A DNA stretch of 64,000 nt, taken from NCBI RefSeq assembly GCF_024266705.1, contig NZ_CP100756.1, forward strand, positions 2,046,001-2,110,000, in the 5' to 3' direction. The notes under the pieces are model-generated. The model was given only the letters and a program-made list of their open reading frames with translations. It was not told the origin of the DNA and made no database searches. Each line of letters opens with the position of its first letter. The first letter of the stretch is position 1. A program made the translations under genes and the position numbers. Positions 26,382 through 34,024 of the stretch are shown here, in pieces. This DNA comes from Natrinema gelatinilyticum (GTDB lineage Archaea > Halobacteriota > Halobacteria > Halobacteriales > Natrialbaceae).

Positions 26382-27494
26382 CTAACTGTCTGGAAGAGAC
26401 AATACAAATAGCCGAAACAGGGCTGTCGAGACTGCCGGCCGGTCGGTCAATACTCGCTGCTCAACGAGAACCAGACACACCAGAATCCAAAGATTGTACA
26501 ACGCCACAGCGAACAGAAACTCGAACAGTCGCACCGCGAACGTCGGCGACGACGTTCGCGGGAGAAACTCTCCGATCTTCCGATAGGACGTCTCTATCCC
26601 CCAGCGACGGCGGTACGCTTCCGCAAACGGTTCGGCGAACTCCACCGAGACGTCACAGTTCGTTACCAGACAGAACGAGTCGTCGTCCCGCGTTCGGTGC
26701 GGGACGACGACGAGTGTTACCGATATTCGTCCCGTCGGTGGTTGTTTCCGGACCATCTCGTAGTTGGTGACGAATGTCTCCTCGTCATGGGCGTCAAGCA
26801 CGCGCTTGACGCCCGGTGTCTTCGGCGCGCGTACGACGAACCTGACGTCCAGATCAGCCAATGTTTGAACAAGTGAAACCCGGTAGAAACTCCTGTCGCA
26901 GTAGACGCGGTTGATCTGGACGAACTGGCGAGCGATCTCGATGAGTCGGCGGATGGACTCCCGCAGCGTGCGGGAGTCATCCGCCTCGATCGATTCCCAC
27001 GCCAGTGTCAGCCGAACCGCTGGATCGACGACACAGAGCGTCACAAATGCGTAGGCAAGGTTCGTTCCACGGTCTGGATTGATCGCACAGACGTGCGGTG
27101 TCTCGGCCGAGCCGTAGTAGAGCCACTCGTGAATATCGAGCGCGACGTCGACAGGACGAGCGAACGCCCGCTGCTGGCGGGCGTGAGCGAACGTGGCTGC
27201 CCGGACGCCATCGAACTGGGCGCCGATGGCGTCCGGGCTTAGTCCACGAAGATGGTAGAGAAGCGATTTCGCGAGCGGACTCCGTTGCTGAAGGTCAATG
27301 TCTTCTCCTCGAGCGAGCTGCAGTTCTTTCGCGGTCGTATGGACAAACTCGCCGTCGAAGGCACTTCGAGCGAGGACTTTCTCAAAGTCCTCGCTCGAAT
27401 ACTGCCCGTTCGATTTCGTCGCAAAATCGAGCCGCGTGAACAACAGAGAGGTAGCTGCACGAGATAGGTGTTTTGCCTCGGTCGCATGGATCAT
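26382..27494 (-). CDS. ISH3-type transposase (DDE, IS4-like)
   Basis: A 370-residue transposase that should cut and paste the surrounding element. Likely catalytic triad: Asp120 (VDVALDIHEWLYYG), Asp200 (INRVYCDRSFYRVS) and Glu301 in the Y-(2)R-(3)E-(6)K-type signature AYRRRWGIETSYRKIGEF. The frame is intact from ATG at 27492-27494 to the stop, so the element could be active. Length is slightly under the roughly 385-390 residues I associate with ISH3 proteins. Confidence 0.88.
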   Translation of the reverse strand: MIHATEAKHLSRAATSLLFTRLDFATKSNGQYSSEDFEKVLARSAFDGEFVHTTAKELQLARGEDIDLQQRSPLAKSLLYHLRGLSPDAIGAQFDGVRAATFAHARQQRAFARPVDVALDIHEWLYYGSAETPHVCAINPDRGTNLAYAFVTLCVVDPAVRLTLAWESIEADDSRTLRESIRRLIEIARQFVQINRVYCDRSFYRVSLVQTLADLDVRFVVRAPKTPGVKRVLDAHDEETFVTNYEMVRKQPPTGRISVTLVVVPHRTRDDDSFCLVTNCDVSVEFAEPFAEAYRRRWGIETSYRKIGEFLPRTSSPTFAVRLFEFLFAVALYNLWILVCLVLVEQRVLTDRPAVSTALFRLFVLSLPDS

Positions 27495-27782
27495 ACTGTT
27501 GATTCGTCACCGACGACGAAAACGACGACTTAGCTACTTCGGCACCTACTGTGAAGTCGTGGGTTTTGCGCTGTACACATCCTGCAGGCAACGCTTTTGA
27601 GTGGTGCCCGCGTCGCTTGTCGTGTCGGTCCGAAGGTTACGACCCCTTCGGCAACCGATGGCCCGAAACTGGCGGTTCGAGTGTCCGCCCATCCCGGAAA
27701 CGGGACGTGCCCTTCGTGGGAACAAAAACCAAGCGTCGGGCTTCAGCACGCGAGACACGTAACTCCGAGTCCGTTGACGCCC

Positions 27783-27809
27783 CGTTTTGGTTCCGGCGGA
27801 ACCAAAACG
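27783..27809 (+). other. Perfect 12-base-pair hairpin
   Basis: CGTTTTGGTTCC, loop GGC, GGAACCAAAACG. Part of the structured segment upstream of the IS605-like right end. Confidence 0.6.
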
Positions 27810-27882
27810 TCGGGTCCGAACAGAGTGAGGATAGGAGTACCGGCGGCGTGGCACCGCCAGCGCCCCATCCCTCGCTACATGG

Positions 27883-27915
27883 GTCGCGGGCGGGGATTCC
27901 AACCCCGCCCGCGAC
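27883..27915 (+). other. Perfect 13-base-pair hairpin
   Basis: GTCGCGGGCGGGG, loop ATTCCAA, CCCCGCCCGCGAC, about 90 bases before the right end. Such a stable stem is expected in a folded RNA scaffold. Confidence 0.6.
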
Positions 27916-27998
27916 GGTGGCCCGCAAACCTGCAAACACCCAATCCAGCGCGGTGCGGTACGGCGTGGGAAGCCCATGACTTCGGTCATAGGAGGATG

Positions 27999-29198
27999 TC
28001 ACTTCTCGATGATGCTCTCCTCGACGGCCTCGCCGAAGTGGCGAGCCGTGTCCTCGTAGTAGATCAGGATCTCGTCACCGGCCTCTAAGTCGGTCACCGC
28101 CGTCCGTCCCTTCGCGGCGGCTACCTTGATCGTCTCCGCGTTCTGGAGGAGCGTCTCGATTCGATCGCCGCTCTCGGTCTCGAGGGCGATCCGGAACATC
28201 GGCCGCTTCTCGATCTTGACACGGCCGACGATCGCTTCGCGGGTGCTCCCCTCGAGACCGACGATCTGGACGGTGTCGCCGCTCTGGAGTTCCGCGAGGT
28301 ATTTCGTGCCACCGTCGGGCGTGCGGACATAGGCGTGGACCGCGCCCGCGTTAACCCGGAACGGACGCGAGGCGACGTACGGCGATTCGGCGGTCTCAGC
28401 GTGGACGAAGACCAGTCCGCGACTCATCGAGCCGACGAGCATCCCCTCCTCGTGTTCGAGCAGGTTCCCGGTGTCGACACAGACCCGATCAGCGCTGCCG
28501 GCCTGTTCGACGGCTACGACTTCGGCGTATTCGAGATCGAGGCGCTCGCGCTCGGCCTCGTCGCGGACCTCGACCGTCTTCCGGATCTCGTCCGGGTCGT
28601 CCGAATCTAGCAGGACGGAATCGGCTCCGATCTCGAGCGTTTCGAAGGCCGTCTTGGCCTCCTCGGCGCTTGTCACGCCTGCGACCAGGTCGGTTTCCTC
28701 GCCGATGCGCGCGATCAGATTCTCGAGTGGTATGATCGTCCAGTCTTCGCCAACGACGACCGTGTGATCGGCCTCCTCGGCCGCGGTCTCCGCGAAGCGC
28801 TCGTACTCCTTGCCGAGGATGCGGACGTACGCGCCTCGATCGAAGTCGCCGTCGCGGCGAAGCGTCGAGAGGTCGGCGGAGCCAGAGAAATCTTCCGGAA
28901 GGTCGATCGTCGCGTCGCCTTCACCGCCTTTTCCAACGATGACCGCGTCGGCTTGTGCAACCGGCCCGTCGTCGTTGCTGTCCGCTTCTGCGTCGTCGAT
29001 GTCGTCGACCAGGGTCACGTCCCCGTCGGTACGGTACGCGGCGACGTTGATATCGCCGAGTTCGCGGACGCGTTCCACGTCGTTCTCGTCGACCAGCACC
29101 CAGTCTACACCCGATTCGAGCGCGGCGGTGATCCGCGCCCTGCGGTCGTCCCAATCGCCGATTGCGTCGTCGGCTTTCACCCAGACACTTCGCGTCAT
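27999..29198 (-). CDS. aroB': 3-Dehydroquinate synthase type II (archaeal)
   Basis: A 399-residue enzyme that oxidatively deaminates 2-amino-3,7-dideoxy-D-threo-hept-6-ulosonate and cyclises it to 3-dehydroquinate with NAD+. The N-terminus TRSVWVKADDAIGDWDDRRA, the AAEEADHTVVVGEDWTIIPL region and the ending ARHFGEAVEESIIEK are characteristic. An acidic insertion lies near residues 70-85. The stop TGA lies inside the terminal GTCAC of an IS605-like right end, so the element inserted exactly at the end of this gene without damaging it. Partners aroA' and aroD are both in the window. Confidence 0.95.
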   Translation of the reverse strand: MTRSVWVKADDAIGDWDDRRARITAALESGVDWVLVDENDVERVRELGDINVAAYRTDGDVTLVDDIDDAEADSNDDGPVAQADAVIVGKGGEGDATIDLPEDFSGSADLSTLRRDGDFDRGAYVRILGKEYERFAETAAEEADHTVVVGEDWTIIPLENLIARIGEETDLVAGVTSAEEAKTAFETLEIGADSVLLDSDDPDEIRKTVEVRDEAERERLDLEYAEVVAVEQAGSADRVCVDTGNLLEHEEGMLVGSMSRGLVFVHAETAESPYVASRPFRVNAGAVHAYVRTPDGGTKYLAELQSGDTVQIVGLEGSTREAIVGRVKIEKRPMFRIALETESGDRIETLLQNAETIKVAAAKGRTAVTDLEAGDEILIYYEDTARHFGEAVEESIIEK

Positions 29199-29342
29199 AA
29201 ATCGTCCGTCGGAGGGAATCGGCTTGAACGTGGCGGATCGGACGGCATCGCCGGGCGGCGTCGCGTGTCGCGGCCGACGGTATCGACGACCGCCGAATCA
29301 ACTCGCGCAGTACCGTTCGGTTCGTCACTCGCCATACTCACG

Positions 29343-29378
29343 GTAGTAACAATAGTCCCGATAGTAACGATAGTACTG
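29343..29378. repeat. Four tandem 9-base units in a divergent promoter region
   Basis: GTAGTAACA, ATAGTCCCG, ATAGTAACG, ATAGTACTG in direct succession, with a partial fifth unit starting ATA. They lie between the starts of aroB' (minus, 29198) and the gene at 29426, just upstream of a CATAAATA box (29389-29396). The spacing of about one helical turn is typical of iteron-like operator arrays. Confidence 0.6.
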
Positions 29379-29425
29379 ATACTTTCTCATAAATAGATAA
29401 CATATGCCCGTTCGATCGATCCAGT

Positions 29426-30010
29426 ATGGGCCAGCGCCACCTCGAGACGACGGCCGAACTGACGATCGATCGTGCCGCCCACGGTCTGGAGGTGACTTCC
29501 GTAACGGACGTCGCTCGAGCGGCGTTCGATCACGCGGGCGAGGAGGTAATCGGAAAGTTAGGTCTCGACGCGGCCGTTCTGGGTGCCATCCGCCTCGCGT
29601 GTCGTCGCACCGGCGTCGGCGAACCTGCTCGCGAGCAGTTCGCGGCCGAGTTCGCCGTCGATCCGGATCTCGTCGTCGCAGCGGATGACGTGTTGGCGGG
29701 CCGGCTGAGTTCGCCCGCCGATACCGACGATATCCGTTCGCTTCGACGGCGGCTGATCGTGGCACAGGAAGTCCTCACCGCGGTCGAGTGCGACCGCGGC
29801 GCTGGCCCGCAGCTTCCGGGTTCGCACCTCGCTGACGCCGCGCCCTTCCTGCTCGCTCGTGCGAGCAGCCATCTCGACTCCCGTACGGACCGCGAATTCC
29901 CGGAGCTGTCTGCGGCGGCACTTCGCGATCACATCGACAGACTCGAGGCCGACCTCATGTTGGCCCGCCTCGGGACGACGCTGTTCACGCTCGTTTCCGA
30001 CGCGGACTGA
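29426..30010 (+). CDS. Protein of unknown function, helical
   Basis: A 194-residue acidic, mostly alpha-helical protein with no membrane segment or metal motif. Recognisable stretches only in the sense of composition: RLACRRTGVGEPAREQFAAE near residue 55 and SHLADAAPFLLARASSHLDS near 135. The start ATG 29426 is about 33 bases after a CATAAATA box and downstream of four 9-base tandem units. It is divergent from aroB'. I do not recognise the family. Confidence 0.6.
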   Translation: MGQRHLETTAELTIDRAAHGLEVTSVTDVARAAFDHAGEEVIGKLGLDAAVLGAIRLACRRTGVGEPAREQFAAEFAVDPDLVVAADDVLAGRLSSPADTDDIRSLRRRLIVAQEVLTAVECDRGAGPQLPGSHLADAAPFLLARASSHLDSRTDREFPELSAAALRDHIDRLEADLMLARLGTTLFTLVSDAD

Positions 30011-30039
30011 GCCGGGTGCCCGTCACGGCGATTCGCCGC

Positions 30040-30912
30040 TTAGCGCAACTCGCCAGCGTCGTCCATGAGTTTGTGTCGAAACGCTCGATAGGCGTTTTCG
30101 CCCCGCTCGGTCAACTCGACGACCCGGCGCCGGCCGACCGACTCGATCGTGACGTAGCCGTCCTCGGCGAGCGGCTCCAGGACGTGCGTATCGAGGACGC
30201 GAAACGCGCCCTTGTCTTCGGCGCTGCGTTCGTCGGGCGAGCGCCGATCAGCCATGAAGGAGAGATCGGTATCCCGGGCGTACTCGATGAGGTCTTTCTT
30301 CTTCGGCGGCGACGTCCGGTCGGCGTGGAATCCCTCCCACGCGCCGGGCTCGGACAGGAACTCCATGATCGCGACCTGATCGCGCGTCGGCGATTCGATG
30401 GGATAGGTCGGAACCTGCTCTATCTCGTCGACGCCGAAGGAGATCGGTTCGGTCGTCCCGTCGTGGGCGTACTCCGACGGTTCGACGTAGTAGGCGTGGG
30501 CGTCGGTCGAGACGTCCATGCAGGCGATCGTTGCGCCGATCGCCGGAATCGTGCCGGCCCCCGAGACGTTTACGTACACCTGGTCGTCGGCGTGGATGTC
30601 CGCGATTGTCGTTACGTCACCGAGGACCGCGTAGACGTCCGTCAGATCGCACTCCCAGGTTCGGACCTCGGGAACGATCGTTCCGAGTTCGTCGCGTAAC
30701 TCGTCGTGATAGTCTGCCGGCGCTGTAGCGTTTCGCTCGATGTACCCGTCGTCATCCGCTGGTCGCGTGTCCCCGTCCGGGTGTCTGTGACCGGCGGTGC
30801 TGTCGTCCTCGAGGAGGTAGACCAGGTCGGCCCGCTGGTCACGGATCGGCTCTACGATCCGCTCGTACTCGTAGCCAAGCGGGACGACGTGGACTCGCTT
30901 CACGACGTCCAT
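30040..30912 (-). CDS. CARF-like/HTH regulator (HFX_2341 / DUF6293 type)
   Basis: A 290-residue protein. The N-terminal half is a Rossmann-like domain of the CARF type as in Csa3 (RVHVVPLGYEYERIVEPIRD, then the glycine-rich QVYVNVSGAGTIPAIGATIA). The C-terminal half is a winged helix (RDQVAIMEFLSEPGAWEGFH, TSPPKKKDLIEYARDTDLSF to RVVELTERGENAYRAFRHKL). CARF domains bind cyclic oligoadenylates or other nucleotides, so it is probably a nucleotide-responsive DNA-binding regulator. No CRISPR array or cas gene is in the window. Start MDVVKRV at 30910-30912; the longer open frame upstream is antisense to the HAD gene. Confidence 0.8.
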   Translation of the reverse strand: MDVVKRVHVVPLGYEYERIVEPIRDQRADLVYLLEDDSTAGHRHPDGDTRPADDDGYIERNATAPADYHDELRDELGTIVPEVRTWECDLTDVYAVLGDVTTIADIHADDQVYVNVSGAGTIPAIGATIACMDVSTDAHAYYVEPSEYAHDGTTEPISFGVDEIEQVPTYPIESPTRDQVAIMEFLSEPGAWEGFHADRTSPPKKKDLIEYARDTDLSFMADRRSPDERSAEDKGAFRVLDTHVLEPLAEDGYVTIESVGRRRVVELTERGENAYRAFRHKLMDDAGELR

Positions 30913-31047
30913 ACCCCGAGAGGTGTGTCGGTGAAAATAACTGCTGTGGATTCCACGGCGGGGATCGAGCCAGTTCCCGGGCGACCGAACCGGGAATCCC
31001 GCCATCGGCGAAACGTTGAGAAGACCTGAACCCCTACGACGTGACAG

Positions 31048-31722
31048 ATGGCCGTCTACGACGCGATCTGTTTCGATCTCGACCGGACTCTCTGCGAATC
31101 GACCCAGGACGCGGTTGCGGTGCTCGAGTCGACGTTCGATGGCGCTGACTGCGAACAGTTCTGTACGCCTGCGGAGCTTCGAGCCGCCGTGCCCGACCTG
31201 CCGAGTACCGGAACGGATCGTGAGTTCTACGACACGCTTTTTACCGAAGTCGCACGACGGGCCGGCGTCGATACGTCCGTCGCACCGACGCTGACGACTG
31301 AGTATCTCGACCGTCGGGATCCGACCGCCGTACAGTTCCGACCCGGCGCCCGGGCCGCGCTCGAACACGCCAGCGATCGAGGCCGGGTCGGCCTCATAAC
31401 GAACGGCGGGCGGACGACCCAAACGGAGAAACTTCGGTCGCTGGGTATCGAGGACGCCTTCGACGTGCGAGTCTTCACCGAACCGAGCGCCGGCATTCAC
31501 CCGAAACCCAGCGCGGCCCCCTTCGAACGCGCACTCGCCGAACTCGAGGTCGCACCTGATGCAGCGATCCACGTCGGCGACTCCTTACACGCCGATGTCG
31601 CGGGCGCCAACGCGATGGGGATCGATTCGGCCTGGCTCGACCCCGGTCGCGACGACGGCCCCCGCGACCACGAACCGACCTACGAACTCGCGTCGCTCGA
31701 GTCGTTCGAGACGATCGTCTGA
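31048..31722 (+). CDS. HAD-superfamily hydrolase
   Basis: A 224-residue phosphatase-like enzyme. Motif I AICFDLDRTLCES (DxD), motif II GRVGLITNGGRTTQ, motif III Lys in AGIHPKPSAAPFERA, motif IV AIHVGDSLHADVAGANAMGI. The helical cap between motifs I and II puts it in subfamily I. Substrate unknown. Divergent from the CARF regulator, with a 135-base shared promoter region. Confidence 0.9.
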   Translation: MAVYDAICFDLDRTLCESTQDAVAVLESTFDGADCEQFCTPAELRAAVPDLPSTGTDREFYDTLFTEVARRAGVDTSVAPTLTTEYLDRRDPTAVQFRPGARAALEHASDRGRVGLITNGGRTTQTEKLRSLGIEDAFDVRVFTEPSAGIHPKPSAAPFERALAELEVAPDAAIHVGDSLHADVAGANAMGIDSAWLDPGRDDGPRDHEPTYELASLESFETIV

Positions 31723-31755
31723 GCGACGTGTAGTCGCTTTCGACGATGAAGTCGT

Positions 31756-32304
31756 TCACGCACGCTGTTCGTCTGGCAACAGGTCCGTGTGAACCACGGC
31801 GCGGTACTGACTCTCGGTCCCCTCCTCGAGTCGCTTGAGCAGCGCGGCGGCCGCCGAGAAGTTCTCTGGAAGTTCGAACGGGTCGTCGTCGGCTTCGTCG
31901 CGTTGTTTGCAGCGCTTGACGAACGCGACGAGTTTACTGTAGGTCTCCGAGCGGGCGTAGACCACGCCGATGTCACGATCGAAGCTCTCGCGCCAGGTTT
32001 CGATCACCGGTTCGCTCGCGCGCCGGGGCCGTTGCAGTCGTTCGGCAAGCGCCTCGGTATCGATTTCGGACGCCTGGCCGTCCGCGATGCCGCCGATGGC
32101 CGCCTCCAGGTCGTCGGTCTCGACGTCGAGCGCCGGCGCCTCGGCTTCGGCCTCGAGCAAGTCCGCGAACGCTTCGACCTCTTCGCGGCGAACTGCGATG
32201 GGGTAGACGAAGTCGTGCGTCTCCTTCGGCAGCGTGTACGACTTCGCCGCGACGCCCTGTTCGCCGGGGCCTGATTTCCCCAGCATCAACTCGAGTAGTC
32301 CCAT
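31756..32304 (-). CDS. Haloarchaeal protein of unknown function
   Basis: A 182-residue acidic protein beginning MGLLELMLGKSGPGEQGVAA, with a later region VIETWRESFDRDIGVVYARS and YSKLVAFVKRCKQRDEADDD. Predicted mainly helical and soluble. The open frame extends far upstream, but ATG 32302-32304 is where the sequence becomes protein-like. A 259-base gap to the SprT-like gene holds nothing recognised. I do not know the family. Confidence 0.6.
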   Translation of the reverse strand: MGLLELMLGKSGPGEQGVAAKSYTLPKETHDFVYPIAVRREEVEAFADLLEAEAEAPALDVETDDLEAAIGGIADGQASEIDTEALAERLQRPRRASEPVIETWRESFDRDIGVVYARSETYSKLVAFVKRCKQRDEADDDPFELPENFSAAAALLKRLEEGTESQYRAVVHTDLLPDEQRA

Positions 32305-32563
32305 ATGTGAAACAGGTAGAGTGAGCCGAATAAGTGTTCCGCGGTCGACTCGAAACGAACCATCGACGACCGCGCGCTGGACGCCTCGACGCCGTCGTTG
32401 CGTTGCCGATCGACCAGGTGATCGGACGGCGTCCAGTCGCCCGAACAGACTACCGCAGAGACCGAATGCCGTTCGAACGGAACGTCCGTCGAGACCGACA
32501 GATCCTCGGCAGGAGTTCGCGATTAGGCGGCTGCGTTCGACCGTCGATCGCGATCCCCTCTCG

Positions 32564-33136
32564 CTACCAGTCTTCGCCGAGCGCCGCTTTCGCGCCGCCG
32601 TACCCGCTCGCAGTCGTCCACGTCCGGCCGCTTTCGACGTGTTCGACCTCGTATGATCCGCCACAGACCCCACAGCAGTACTGGTCGGGCGACGTGACCG
32701 GCTTCGACGCTCGATAGCGCTTCGCGCGCCAGTCGCAGTCGGCAGTGAGACACTGGAAGACGTACCGGGGCTCCGTAAACGCCTCGCAGTAGCGGGGCGC
32801 CTCGAGCGCGGTAGCCTGTTCGTGAAACCGGTCGCCGTGGCCGGACTCGCCGAACTGCTGGAACTCCCAGGCGTGGACGAGTTCGTGTCGGACGATACCG
32901 GCGAAGGTGGGCCACTCGTACCGTTCGTATGCCCGGCGGGCGAGTACGATTGTCGCCACGCCACGGTTCGCGTGCCACCGACACGCTCCCGCTCGCCGAC
33001 GTGCTCGCGCGGACACGTCCCACTCGAGGGCCGCGAGATCCACCGCCAGCCCGTTCTCGTCGATGACGTCGCGGGCATGAATCCGCGCGCGAGCGACTAT
33101 CTCGTCCTCGAGCGTGTGCTCCTCGCCGTCGGTCAC
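32564..33136 (-). CDS. SprT-like zinc metalloprotease
   Basis: A 190-residue SprT/Spartan-type domain. The active-site HEXXH motif is HELVHAWEFQQFGESGHGDR, with a third His ligand in GDRFHE. A C-terminal zinc ribbon follows (CLTADCDW and CCGVCGGSYEVEH). Relatives cleave DNA-protein crosslinks in eukaryotes; the archaeal role is unproven. Start is GTG at 33134-33136, giving MTDGEEHTLEDEIV. Confidence 0.88.
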   Translation of the reverse strand: MTDGEEHTLEDEIVARARIHARDVIDENGLAVDLAALEWDVSARARRRAGACRWHANRGVATIVLARRAYERYEWPTFAGIVRHELVHAWEFQQFGESGHGDRFHEQATALEAPRYCEAFTEPRYVFQCLTADCDWRAKRYRASKPVTSPDQYCCGVCGGSYEVEHVESGRTWTTASGYGGAKAALGEDW

Positions 33137-33318
33137 AGACTCGAGAAGGAAGACCGCGCCTGAAATTCTTCCGGTGGACGGAGCGTTGGGGTGTTCGACG
33201 GCCCGGAACCACGGTAATAATAACTCAGAGGCAATTTCTTGTTAAGGTTGCTAGTTTACACTCCGTCTAATAGCAGCCAATTTAATAAATGAACTGGCCT
33301 GAGTTCGACCTACGATGA

Positions 33319-33861
33319 GTCACAACGAGCATCGCGACGGGCGGGCTCGTCGTCAACGTCGTCTCGGTCTACGTCCTCCACGGCGACGCGATGAGTCTCA
33401 ACGAGAAGGGTGCGTTCTACCATCTGCTCGGCGACGCCGGCGGCTCGGTGGCCGTCATCGTCTCCGTCCTCGCCATCGAAGTGACCGGCATCCGCGTGAT
33501 CGATCCGATCGCCGCGGCGCTCATCGCCGCCGTCGTTACCTGGTCGGCGATGACCGTGTTGCGCGGCAGCGGCGAGATATTTTTCCTCAAGACCCCGCTC
33601 GAGAGCGACGAAATTCGTTCGATCCTCGACGACATAGACGACGTCGACCGGATCGACGACTTCCACGCGTGGCAGATCTGTAGTCAGATCACGGTCGCGA
33701 CAGTTCACGTCGAAACGGACGTCGAGACGATGGCCGAAGCCGAGTCGATCGTTCGCCGCGTTCACGACGAACTCGCCCACGAGGGCATCGATCACGCGTC
33801 CGTCGAACTGTGTCCCCAGTACGCCGACCGCGACGTGCATCTCGATACACACTGTCACTAA
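33319..33861 (+). pseudogene. Cation diffusion facilitator, 5'-truncated
   Basis: The C-terminal half of a CDF/CzcD-type metal exporter. The frame reads TSIATGGLVVNVVSVYVLHG (start of helix IV), DAMSLNEKGAFYHLLGDAGG (metal-site region, His-x3-Asp), helix V/VI (VIDPIAAALIAAVVTW) and the cytoplasmic ferredoxin-like domain ending VHLDTHCH. Helices I-III and their metal ligands (about 110-130 residues) are missing. The first ATG in frame is 33391, inside the fold, and upstream the DNA turns AT-rich with a stop at 33316-33318. It cannot work as a normal exporter. Lost by deletion or transposition. Confidence 0.8.
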
Positions 33862-33943
33862 CGGTCGCACAGCGACCGCACCAGACGTCCACCTGGCGGC
33901 GATCGAACCGAGAAAACGAACGAGCAGTTCCGAGCAGTATCCT

Positions 33944-34024
33944 CAACGGCCTGCTGTACCGATATACCGGTGCATCCGCAGGACGGTCGCGGTTGCACCG
34001 GCAATGACGCACAGTAGTCCGTAT
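33944..34024. repeat. Palindromic intergenic repeat, copy B
   Basis: 81 bases, same loop AGGACGGTC and inner stem as copy A, but with the outer arms exchanged (left arm type CTGCTGTACCGAT, right arm type ATGACGCACAGTAGTCC). Its last base is the first base of the aroA' stop codon (34024-34026, complement). It lies between the 3' ends of the CDF remnant and aroA'. Confidence 0.88.

Larger units (their letters stand above)
26163..27571 (-). mobile_element. ISH3-type insertion sequence (about 1.41 kb)
   Basis: Bounded by 34-base terminal inverted repeats that match at 32 positions: 26163-26196 starts GCGCAAAACCCACGACT and 27538-27571 ends AGTCGTGGGTTTTGCGC. It carries one transposase gene on the minus strand. 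Size and gene content fit the ISH3 group. The five bases flanking each end (AACAG and TGTAC) do not match, so no target duplication is visible; the copy may be old or its surroundings rearranged. It lies against an IS200/IS605 right-end remnant. Confidence 0.88.
27572..28002 (+). mobile_element. Structured right-end remnant of an IS200/IS605 element (candidate omega/sot RNA region)
   Basis: A 431-base non-coding-looking segment between the ISH3 element and aroB'. It ends in a short hairpin CCCATGAC-TTCG-GTCATAGG (27973-27992) followed by AGGATGTCAC, the form of right ends of haloarchaeal IS1341/IS605 elements, where tnpB-overlapping RNAs end. Upstream lie two perfect hairpins (27783-27809 and 27883-27915). 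No intact TnpB frame remains. The end coincides with the aroB' stop codon (27999-28001). The call as a TnpB-element remnant is inference from this end motif. Confidence 0.5.

Noticed and set aside
26158-27576. Target-site duplication of the ISH3-type element
   Set aside because: The five flanking bases on each side (AACAG and TGTAC) do not match, also when shifted by one or two bases.
32305-33078. N-terminal extension of the 31756-32304 gene
   Set aside because: It is antisense or out of frame to the SprT-like gene, and is Arg/Ser-rich as in shadow frames.
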